Part shown: positions 1 through 4,852 of the stretch, piece by piece | How positions within the stretch are numbered: position 1 is the stretch's first letter | How the letters are laid out: every line of letters starts with the position of its first letter | DNA from: Alphaproteobacteria bacterium | GTDB lineage: Bacteria > Pseudomonadota > Alphaproteobacteria > RF32 > CAG-239 | Assembly: GCA_024408895.1 (NCBI GenBank) | Contig: JAKSUO010000086.1 | Coordinates: forward strand, 1-5,185 | Direction of reading: 5' to 3' | DNA: 5,185 nt | The notes under the pieces: model-generated | The model's input: only the letters and a program-made list of their open reading frames with translations | Databases searched by the model: none | What the model was told of the DNA's origin: nothing | Translations under genes and position numbers: made by a program

Positions 1-1
1 A

Positions 2-1159
2 GCTGATCCGATGCACATTAAGACCGAGTTGTTACAATACGGTATTGGTGTTGAGGAAATGGGTGGCGAATGTTTGTGCGCCGAAATTTCAGCTAAAAAG
101 CGCATTAATATTGATAAGTTGGTTGATGCAATTTTATTGCAGGCGGAAATGCTTGATTTGAGGGCTAATCCAAACCGAATTGCCGATGGCGTTGTGGTTG
201 AAGCAAAAATGGAAAAAGGCCGTGGTTCGGTTGCAACTGTTTTGGTTCAAAGAGGTGTTCTCCATATCGGGGATATTTTGATTGCCGGTAAGGAATGGGG
301 GCGCGTTCGCGCAATGTTTAACGAACATGGCAAAAAAATGCAGGAAGCCGGACCGGCTACACCGGTTGAGGTTATCGGTTTGCAAGGTACACCAATGGCC
401 GGCGATAGTTTTGTTGTGGCTAAAGACGAAGCACAGGCGCGCGAGGTTACCCTTTATCGTATTCGTAAAGAGCGCGATGCTAAACTGGTTAAGAGCGCAA
501 AATCGGCTATGGAACAGATGATGGATAAAATTAAGTCCGGTGAATCTAAACATTTGGGCGTTATAATCAAAGCAGATGTTCAAGGTTCAATTGAAGCGTT
601 GGAAAATTCGTTGAACAAGCTGTCTAATGATGAAGTCAGTGTTCAGGTTTTACACTCTGCCGTTGGTGGAATTTCCGAGTCCGATATTACATTGGCAAAG
701 GCCTCTGATGCGTTTGTCATCGGCTTTAACGTTCGTGCTAATGCACAGGCGCGGGATATGGCTCATCGTGATAACATTGATATTCGCTATTATTCCATTA
801 TTTATGATGTTGTTGATGATGTGAAGAAAGCTTTGGAGGGTATGTTGACGCCTGAATTGCGCGAGAAAATTTTAGGTTATGCGCAGATTCGCAATGTCTT
901 CAATATTACCGGTGTTGGCAAAGTTGCCGGCTGTATGGTAACTGAGGGTATGGTTAAACGCGGCGCCAAAGTCAGATTATTGCGTGATAACGTGGTTATA
1001 CACGACGGTAATCTCGGTCAGCTCAAACGTTATAAAGATGACGTTAAAGAAGTTAAAGAAGGCTATGAATGCGGAATGAGCTTTGAAAATTATAGCGATA
1101 TTCAAGTTAATGATGCAATTGAGTGCTACGAAGTGGAAGAAATTACCAAAACCTTGTAA
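2..1159 (+). CDS. infB: Translation initiation factor IF-2, C-terminal part (5' end outside window)
   Basis: This is the last 385 codons of IF-2, the GTPase that brings initiator fMet-tRNA to the 30S subunit and promotes subunit joining in the cytoplasm. The frame is open to the left edge, so the ATG at 11 is internal. The GTP-binding motifs lie upstream and are not visible. Counting from Met at 11, residues 1-50 are the end of the G domain. Residues 56-140 are the beta-barrel domain II (GRGSVATVLVQRG). Residues 181-280 are domain III (HLGVIIKADVQGSIEAL). The rest is domain IV, which binds fMet-tRNA, with the family signature around ECGM at residues 353-356 followed by ENYSDI. The reading frame is intact with no missing blocks. 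rbfA follows after 14 nt, the usual infB-rbfA operon order. The wording of the domains is closest to alphaproteobacterial IF-2 as I recall it. The identification is certain; the lineage is inferred. Confidence 0.98.
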   Translation, partial: ADPMHIKTELLQYGIGVEEMGGECLCAEISAKKRINIDKLVDAILLQAEMLDLRANPNRIADGVVVEAKMEKGRGSVATVLVQRGVLHIGDILIAGKEWGRVRAMFNEHGKKMQEAGPATPVEVIGLQGTPMAGDSFVVAKDEAQAREVTLYRIRKERDAKLVKSAKSAMEQMMDKIKSGESKHLGVIIKADVQGSIEALENSLNKLSNDEVSVQVLHSAVGGISESDITLAKASDAFVIGFNVRANAQARDMAHRDNIDIRYYSIIYDVVDDVKKALEGMLTPELREKILGYAQIRNVFNITGVGKVAGCMVTEGMVKRGAKVRLLRDNVVIHDGNLGQLKRYKDDVKEVKEGYECGMSFENYSDIQVNDAIECYEVEEITKTL

Positions 1160-1161
1160 GC

Positions 1162-1168
1162 GGGAGAG
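1162..1168 (+). promoter_or_regulatory. Ribosome binding site deciding the rbfA start
   Basis: GGGAGAG lies in the short infB-rbfA gap with its GGAG core 7 nt before the ATG at 1174. It supports that ATG over the in-frame GTG at 1123, which lies inside infB and would add 17 residues unlike the RbfA family. Confidence 0.8.
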
Positions 1169-1173
1169 ATAAA

Positions 1174-1578
1174 ATGGCGGAAAATTTATCAAATAGGCAA
1201 TTGCGTGTTGGGCAGGAAGTGCGCAAGGTGATTGCCAACGCAATTGAAAACGGAGAAGCGCGCAGCCCTGAAATTGCGGAAGCTTTTATCACAATTACTA
1301 ATGTGATTATGTCTCCGGATTTAAAATATGCCACAGTTTATTTGACAACGCTGAACGGAAAAAATATCGGTATTATTTTAGAACAGTTGACAGCCGAAAA
1401 ATGGGTGTTCAAAAAGTTGGTAGCCGATAAACTAAGATTACGCTTCACACCGGAAATTAATTTCCGTGTTGATGATACATTTGACGAAGCGGAAAAAATT
1501 AACCGATTGTTTAACGATCCTAAAGTTAAAGCTGATTTGGAAAAAACAATTGAGGAAAACGAAGAAGTTGTATCTTAA
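1174..1578 (+). CDS. rbfA: 30S ribosome-binding factor A
   Basis: A 134-residue protein of the RbfA family, a small KH-fold factor that binds the pre-30S subunit, helps mature the 5' end of 16S rRNA and is important in the cold. The start MAENLSNRQLRVGQ matches the family opening, in which an Arg-rich first helix leads into the KH domain. Residues 41-57 (ITNVIMSPDLKYATVYL) contain the typical V-x-SPDL-x-A-x-VY strand. Residues 87-113 carry the closing FTPEINFRVDDTFDEAEKI segment. The C-terminal 20 residues form an acidic tail (KTIEENEEVVS). The length is normal for the family. It is co-transcribed with infB with a 14-nt gap and a good ribosome binding site. In many bacteria truB and rpsO follow; here a convergent glycyl-tRNA synthetase gene follows instead, so this is the end of the operon. 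Confidence 0.95.
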   Translation: MAENLSNRQLRVGQEVRKVIANAIENGEARSPEIAEAFITITNVIMSPDLKYATVYLTTLNGKNIGIILEQLTAEKWVFKKLVADKLRLRFTPEINFRVDDTFDEAEKINRLFNDPKVKADLEKTIEENEEVVS

Positions 1579-1704
1579 TATACACTGAATCACAAAAACT
1601 TACTAAAAGCCAACATCTATCGTCATCTTGGCATAGCACAGTTACGATGTTTTGTCCCGATACACGGCATTATCTGTGGGCAATTTTCTCTGCGAGCCGG
1701 ATAA
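1579..1704. other. Convergent spacer between rbfA and glyS
   Basis: This spacer should terminate transcription from both sides, but no strong intrinsic terminator is visible. Weak candidates are GCCAA (1609-1613) facing TTGGC (1628-1632) with a 14-nt loop, and an imperfect stem in which CCC and GATA at about 1656-1662 pair with TATC and GGG at about 1671-1680, followed by CAATTTTCTCT. Both have mismatches or bulges. Termination may depend on Rho or occur by collision of the convergent transcripts. No RNA gene was recognised. Confidence 0.5.
1581..1595 (+). repeat. Copy 1 of a 15-nt near-repeat flanking glyS
   Basis: TACACTGAATCACAA begins three bases after the rbfA stop codon. The same word with one change (TACACTGAATAACAA) occurs in direct orientation at 3113-3127, on the other side of glyS. 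It may be an insertion footprint, a shared promoter-like element (TACACT resembles a -10 box), or chance. Confidence 0.45.
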
Positions 1705-3063
1705 TTACAGAAAATAATTTCGTAAATATTCCGCCAAATCTGCTGTATTGACACGAATTTGTTCCATTGTGTCACGGTCACGAATGGTAACGCTTTCCGG
1801 TTGTTGCTCAATGGTTTCAAAATCTACCGTTAAGCATAGCGGCGTGCCGACTTCATCATGACGACGATAGGCCTTGCCGATATTGCCGGTGTTTTCAAGT
1901 GCTACACGACCGATACCGAGTTTCATAAGCTGTGTCTTTAATTCATGGCATTTTGCCATAATCTGCTCATTGTTTTTCTTTAATGGAATAATTGCCACCT
2001 TAATCGGCGCCAAATGCTTTTTGAGTTTTAAAACCACACGACTGTTGCCGTTGCCTAAATCTTCTTCTTCGTAGGCTTCGGTCAAAACGGCTAAAACACC
2101 ACGTTCAATTCCCATGGAAGGTTCAACTACAAATGGAATAATCCACTTTCCGCTATCGTCTTGAATACAAAGCTTAGTCGTAGATTCTTTATTTTCATGG
2201 CAGTGTGCTTCCAATGAAAATTCTTCCTGATTTTTGGTGTGATTACCCAAGTCATAATCACGGCGATTAGCAATGCCTTCCAGTTCTTCCATACCGTGCG
2301 GAAATTGATATTCAATATCATAGCAGGCTTTGGCATAGTGCGCCAAGTCATCGTCCGGTGTTTTATAAATATTGATATGCTCAAGTTGCAACCCTTGATC
2401 AATCCACCATTGAATACGAGCTTCCTTCCATTTTTCGTGCCATTCTATATCTGTTCCCGGATTTACGAAAAATTCCAACTCAGCTTGTTCAAATTCACGC
2501 ACCCGAAAGATAAAATTGCGTGGTGTAATTTCATTACGGAAAGATTTTCCTATTTGCGCAATACCGAAAGGTAATTTGCGTGAAGTTGAATCTACAACAT
2601 TTTTGAACTGCGTGAAAATGGCTTGCGCTGTTTCCGGACGCAGATAAGCTATGTTTTCATCATTTTCAACCGGACCGACCTGCGTTTTAAACATCAAATT
2701 GAATGGGCGAGGTTCGGTTAAATCCGTTGAACCGCAAACCGGACATTTCCCCCCGATTTGGTCGGCTCTGAAACGCCCCTTACATTTTTTGCAATCAACC
2801 ATCGGATCGGAGAAAGTATCCTTGTGACCGGAATAGTGCAGAACTTTTCTGTTTGTCAGAATGGCTGAGTCCAACCCTTCAACATCATCGCGTTCATACA
2901 CCATTGCGCGCCACCAAGCGGCCTTTAAGTTATTTTTCAATTCAACGCCGAGCGGACCGAAGTCATAAACGCCTTGCATTCCGCCGTAAATATCGGCATT
3001 TTGAAAAATAAAACCTCTTCTTTTACATAAAGAGACCAACTGTTCCATAGTTGTTGCAACCAT
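1705..3063 (-). CDS. glyS: Glycyl-tRNA synthetase, single-chain alpha2 (class IIa) type
   Basis: A complete 452-residue enzyme that charges tRNA-Gly with glycine using ATP. It is the homodimeric form found in Thermus, Staphylococcus, mycobacteria, archaea and eukaryotes, not the alpha2beta2 form. The N-terminal region has the GlyRS block YDFGPLGVELKNNL (33-46) and SGHKDTFSDPMVDCK. A zinc-binding insert follows, with C91/C94 and C107/C110. YLRPETAQAIF (140-150), motif 2 around FRNEI (175-179, catalytic Arg176) with FEQAELEFF, and ELEGIANRRDYDL (260-272) are all intact. Motif 3 is EPSMGIER (314-321, Arg321). The anticodon-binding domain runs from about 352 and includes RRHDEVGTPLC and RDRDTMEQIRV. 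The start MVATTMEQLV is supported by AAGGAT upstream; the internal Met6 is the alternative. It stands alone on its strand, convergent with rbfA and divergent from the HAD gene. No glyQ or T-box leader is present. The 452-residue length is close to the bacterial alpha2 norm. Confidence 0.97.
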   Translation of the reverse strand: MVATTMEQLVSLCKRRGFIFQNADIYGGMQGVYDFGPLGVELKNNLKAAWWRAMVYERDDVEGLDSAILTNRKVLHYSGHKDTFSDPMVDCKKCKGRFRADQIGGKCPVCGSTDLTEPRPFNLMFKTQVGPVENDENIAYLRPETAQAIFTQFKNVVDSTSRKLPFGIAQIGKSFRNEITPRNFIFRVREFEQAELEFFVNPGTDIEWHEKWKEARIQWWIDQGLQLEHINIYKTPDDDLAHYAKACYDIEYQFPHGMEELEGIANRRDYDLGNHTKNQEEFSLEAHCHENKESTTKLCIQDDSGKWIIPFVVEPSMGIERGVLAVLTEAYEEEDLGNGNSRVVLKLKKHLAPIKVAIIPLKKNNEQIMAKCHELKTQLMKLGIGRVALENTGNIGKAYRRHDEVGTPLCLTVDFETIEQQPESVTIRDRDTMEQIRVNTADLAEYLRNYFL

Positions 3064-3070
3064 TTTTTTT

Positions 3071-3076
3071 ATCCTT
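3071..3076 (-). promoter_or_regulatory. Ribosome binding site of glyS
   Basis: On the minus strand AAGGAT ends 7 nt before the ATG at 3063, with an all-A spacer. It fixes the start at MVATTMEQ rather than at Met6, which would sit too far from any purine-rich site. Confidence 0.7.
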
Positions 3077-3086
3077 ATTTTTAATA

Positions 3087-3116
3087 TTGACTGTTTTTTA
3101 ATTAATTCGTTTTACA
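3087..3116 (+). promoter_or_regulatory. Candidate promoter for the HAD gene in the divergent spacer
   Basis: The 87-nt gap between glyS (minus) and the HAD gene (plus) must hold both promoters. On the plus strand TTGACT (3087-3092) is a good -35 box. The -10 is weak: TTTACA (3111-3116) at 18 nt, or the better TACACT (3113-3118) at a long 20 nt. For glyS on the minus strand only a weak pair is seen (TTGCAT, 17 nt, TAAAAC, ending near 3107). Start sites would need mapping. Confidence 0.3.
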
Positions 3117-3127
3117 CTGAATAACAA
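3113..3127 (+). repeat. Copy 2 of the 15-nt near-repeat flanking glyS
   Basis: TACACTGAATAACAA matches the copy at 1581-1595 at 14 of 15 positions in the same orientation. The identity does not extend clearly on either side. It overlaps the possible -10 region of the HAD gene. Confidence 0.45.
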
Positions 3128-3135
3128 TAAAATGC

Positions 3136-3141
3136 AAGGGG
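3136..3141 (+). promoter_or_regulatory. Ribosome binding site of the HAD gene
   Basis: AAGGGG lies 9 nt upstream of the ATG at 3151 and fits a normal Shine-Dalgarno position, supporting that start. The catalytic DxD motif begins 11 residues in, as expected for HAD enzymes. Confidence 0.7.
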
Positions 3142-3150
3142 TAACATAGA

Positions 3151-3999
3151 ATGAAAAGAACAAAAGTTGCATTAATTTACGATTTTGATGAAACATTAAG
3201 TGTGACATATATGCAAGATTATGTGTTAATTCCGGAATTAGGTTATAAACCGGCCGATTTTTGGCGTGAAGCAAATGAATGGTCCGCCAAAAACGGAGTT
3301 GATCAAATTACCGGCAGTATGTTTTATTTCAAACATCTTTATGAAAAAAAAGGCATTAAGCTGACCAAGGCAAAACTCAAACGTTATGGAGAACCGATAG
3401 AGTTTTTTAAAGGGGTTGAAGATTGGTTCACACGCATAAACAAATATGGACGCTTTTTAGAATTGGATATAGAACATTATATAATTTCTTCCGGTTATGA
3501 AGAAATTATAGAAGGTTGCAAAATCAGGAAATTTTTTAAGGATGTATATGGATGTACCTTTGTTTTCGGAGAAAACGGGACACCTGTTTGGCCGGCGCGT
3601 GTCGTGAATTATTCGGGAAAAGTTCAATATCTGTCTAAGATAAATAAAGGAATTGGAAAATACGACGACAAAGTCGTTAATGAATATATGCCTGATGAGG
3701 AACGCCGCATACCTTATACGCGAATGATTTATTTTGGTGATGGACAAACAGATGTTCCGTCAATGAAAATGGTAAAAAATCACGGCGGAAGCGCAATAGC
3801 AGTTTACAAACCACATACACGCAAAAAAGAAAAGGCCGTGGCAATGTTGTGTGAAAATAGGGTGAATTTTGCACTCCCTGCGGACTATCGTGAAGATAAA
3901 GAAATTGATTGCGTTGTGAAAACGCTTCTTAATCGTATTGCCACCGAACGTGATTTGGAAGAATTGAAGAAAAAAGAGGATAAAAAGAAAAAAATGTAA
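3151..3999 (+). CDS. HAD-superfamily phosphatase (phosphoserine-phosphatase-like fold), substrate unknown
   Basis: A 282-residue soluble protein with all four haloacid dehalogenase motifs. Motif I is YDFDETL, with nucleophile Asp11 and acid/base Asp13. Motif II is IISSG (111-115, Ser113 or Ser114). The motif III lysine is probably Lys157 or Lys163 (GKVQYLSKINKG). Motif IV is YFGDGQTDVPSM, with Mg2+-binding Asp197 and Asp201. The roughly 90 residues between motifs I and II form a helical cap, as in the SerB-like C1-cap group. The layout, including the SGSMFYFK-like cap, the WPA-x-VVNY segment and the late NFALPADY block, fits a family of roughly 280-residue HAD hydrolases seen in many gut bacteria whose substrate is, to my knowledge, not established. 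Motif I has Glu14 where Gly is usual (DxDGT). The C-terminus is a charged Lys/Glu-rich tail (about 263-282) with no obvious catalytic role. There is no signal peptide or membrane segment. The gene is monocistronic with its own ribosome binding site; its neighbours do not reveal the substrate. Confidence 0.88.
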   Translation: MKRTKVALIYDFDETLSVTYMQDYVLIPELGYKPADFWREANEWSAKNGVDQITGSMFYFKHLYEKKGIKLTKAKLKRYGEPIEFFKGVEDWFTRINKYGRFLELDIEHYIISSGYEEIIEGCKIRKFFKDVYGCTFVFGENGTPVWPARVVNYSGKVQYLSKINKGIGKYDDKVVNEYMPDEERRIPYTRMIYFGDGQTDVPSMKMVKNHGGSAIAVYKPHTRKKEKAVAMLCENRVNFALPADYREDKEIDCVVKTLLNRIATERDLEELKKKEDKKKKM

Positions 4000-4036
4000 A
4001 TAAAAGCTATTTTTTTGCATATTCTCAATTTGATTG

Positions 4037-4056
4037 TCATTATAAATGATATTTAT
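4037..4056. repeat. Overlapping small AT-rich inverted repeats
   Basis: TCATT-ATA-AATGA (4037-4049) overlaps ATAAAT-GAT-ATTTAT (4042-4056), and CAAT-TTG-ATTG (4026-4036) lies just upstream. These dyads sit between the HAD stop codon and the terminator-like hairpin. They could be operator sites, parts of an RNA fold, or chance in a very AT-rich stretch. Confidence 0.35.
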
Positions 4057-4059
4057 GTT

Positions 4060-4081
4060 TTGGCCTATTTACATAGGCCAA
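4060..4081 (+). terminator. GC-core hairpin, probable terminator of the HAD gene
   Basis: A perfect 9-bp stem, TTGGCCTAT with ATAGGCCAA, closes on the 4-nt loop TTAC, 60 nt after the HAD stop. The tail TATTCATTTTGCTTTATTT is T-rich but interrupted, so termination may be partial. Alternatively it is a dyad acting on the promoter 35 nt downstream. The left side is preceded by few A residues, so it is unlikely to work well in the reverse direction. Confidence 0.55.
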
Positions 4082-4115
4082 TATTCATTTTGCTTTATTT
4101 AAATGATTTTTTTTG

Positions 4116-4144
4116 TTGACAGGTTTTATGACAAATGTTAGATT
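4116..4144 (+). promoter_or_regulatory. Sigma-70-type promoter of the DapB-like gene
   Basis: A perfect -35 TTGACA (4116-4121) is separated by exactly 17 nt from TAGATT (4139-4144), a four-of-six match to the -10 consensus. Transcription would start near 4151, giving a leader of about 30 nt before the ATG at 4182. A perfect TATAAT also occurs at 4159-4164 but has no good -35 partner; if used, the leader would be only about 11 nt. Confidence 0.6.
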
Positions 4145-4181
4145 GCCGTCAGTTTAATTATAATTCTTAAATTATTGTTCT

Positions 4182-4685
4182 ATGGTATACGTAGGTATTG
4201 TCGGGGCACTGACGTCCCGCGGACAAAATCTTGTCCAAATCATTAAAAAGTCAACAGGAGTATGCAAATTGCTATTCACTGTTGATAGTGAGTACCAAGC
4301 CAATGACATTGGCAAAGGGGAATATCGCACGGTGGATGAAGCTGCTGCCGTACAGTTTGGCCCTTCTTTTGTGGTAATTGATGTCATGGAAGAGGGATAT
4401 AAGGAACGGGCTAAATTGTATCGCTTCTATGGCATCCCTGCTATTGTTGGCGGTGCTGAGATTTCCGAGCAGGAGATTACCACTCTTGAGAAAGGGTACA
4501 ACACTCGTTGCCGGACTTTTGCACCGGTCATTATTGAACCGTCTCTCATTACGGAGGCCGCTCAGACTGCATTTAACGCGATACGGAAAATCTTGAAATG
4601 GATTTACACCCAGCCGGTCAAATTTGAAAAGCAAGTTTACTATAACTTGCTATCAAAAATCAATTTGTCCGGCGCAACTTCATGA
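4182..4685 (+). CDS. Stand-alone DapB N-terminal-domain-like (Rossmann) protein, function unknown
   Basis: A 167-residue protein that resembles only the nucleotide-binding half of 4-hydroxy-tetrahydrodipicolinate reductase (DapB, lysine pathway). Residues 3-19 form a beta strand and glycine loop, GIVGALTSRG, in the DapB spacing (Gly8 and Gly14 match the GA-x-GRMG region). Residues 61-94 follow the DapB pattern: hydrophobic strand FVVIDV, helix, GIPAIVGGAEIS where DapB has G-(I/K)-x-x-V-x-GTTG. FAPVIIEPSL (113-122) corresponds to the strand that leads to the hinge. The DapB catalytic domain, with its conserved His-His-x-x-K-x-D-x-P-S-G-T-A region, is absent; only about 40 unrelated-looking residues follow. 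Family length is about 240-270. It is richer in G+C (near 48%) than the HAD gene before it. It has its own promoter and terminator but no visible Shine-Dalgarno sequence. It could be a regulatory or redox-sensing NAD(P)-binding protein or a decaying paralogue. The resemblance was judged by eye and is moderate. Confidence 0.6.
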   Translation: MVYVGIVGALTSRGQNLVQIIKKSTGVCKLLFTVDSEYQANDIGKGEYRTVDEAAAVQFGPSFVVIDVMEEGYKERAKLYRFYGIPAIVGGAEISEQEITTLEKGYNTRCRTFAPVIIEPSLITEAAQTAFNAIRKILKWIYTQPVKFEKQVYYNLLSKINLSGATS

Positions 4686-4703
4686 TGACATCCGAACCGA
4701 ACT

Positions 4704-4746
4704 TAACAAAAAAAAGTTAATCTGCGTGATTAACTTTTTTTTGTTA
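4704..4746. terminator. Bidirectional intrinsic terminator
   Basis: A perfect 19-bp inverted repeat (arms 4704-4722 and 4728-4746) with the 5-nt loop TGCGT. The core GTTAATC/GATTAAC is flanked by A8 on the left and T8 on the right, so it gives a hairpin with a U-tract on either strand. It lies 18 nt after the DapB-like stop and downstream of the convergent phosphofructokinase gene, and probably ends both transcripts. Confidence 0.85.
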
Positions 4747-4852
4747 TATTTTTTAAGTCAAAATAACGTCGTTTTGGGGAGGATTGCTCTTTCAAACCCT
4801 TGGATTTGTAGTATACTCTGCTTGTTGACTAATCCTTTTAACGTATCAAACT
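4747..4852. other. Spacer after phosphofructokinase with no recognised gene
   Basis: This is the untranslated 3' region of the minus-strand phosphofructokinase message before the shared terminator. It contains an 8-nt palindrome AGTATACT (4810-4817) and scattered promoter-like words (TATACT at 4812, TTGACT at 4825) without proper partners. No RNA gene or coding region is supported. Confidence 0.5.

Noticed and set aside
11..13. ATG as the start of a short IF-2
   Set aside because: The frame is open to the left edge and the protein here is mid-domain, so this methionine is internal to a gene cut by the window.
134..583. 149-codon minus-strand open frame opposite infB
   Set aside because: It is fully antisense to a highly conserved part of IF-2, rich in Asn/Phe/His as expected from antisense translation.
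1123..1176. In-frame GTG start giving a 151-residue RbfA
   Set aside because: It lies inside infB, has no ribosome binding site, and adds residues unlike the family; the ATG at 1174 has a strong GGAG site.
3064..3150. T-box or other riboswitch controlling glyS
   Set aside because: The whole divergent gap is 87 nt, too short for a T-box leader, and no specifier or T-box sequence is visible.
3457..4020. Minus-strand open frames opposite the HAD gene
   Set aside because: They are shadows of an AT-rich coding strand: Phe/Ile/Leu-rich, no ribosome binding sites, no recognisable domains.
4254..4264. Shine-Dalgarno-like ACAGGAG followed by ATG inside the DapB-like gene
   Set aside because: The ATG is out of frame, only 1 nt from the GGAG, and would discard the conserved glycine-rich loop.
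4686..4852. Possible frameshifted continuation of DapB downstream of 4685
   Set aside because: No frame in the following 167 nt encodes a DapB catalytic motif, and a perfect terminator begins 18 nt after the stop, so a simple frameshift does not explain the short length.
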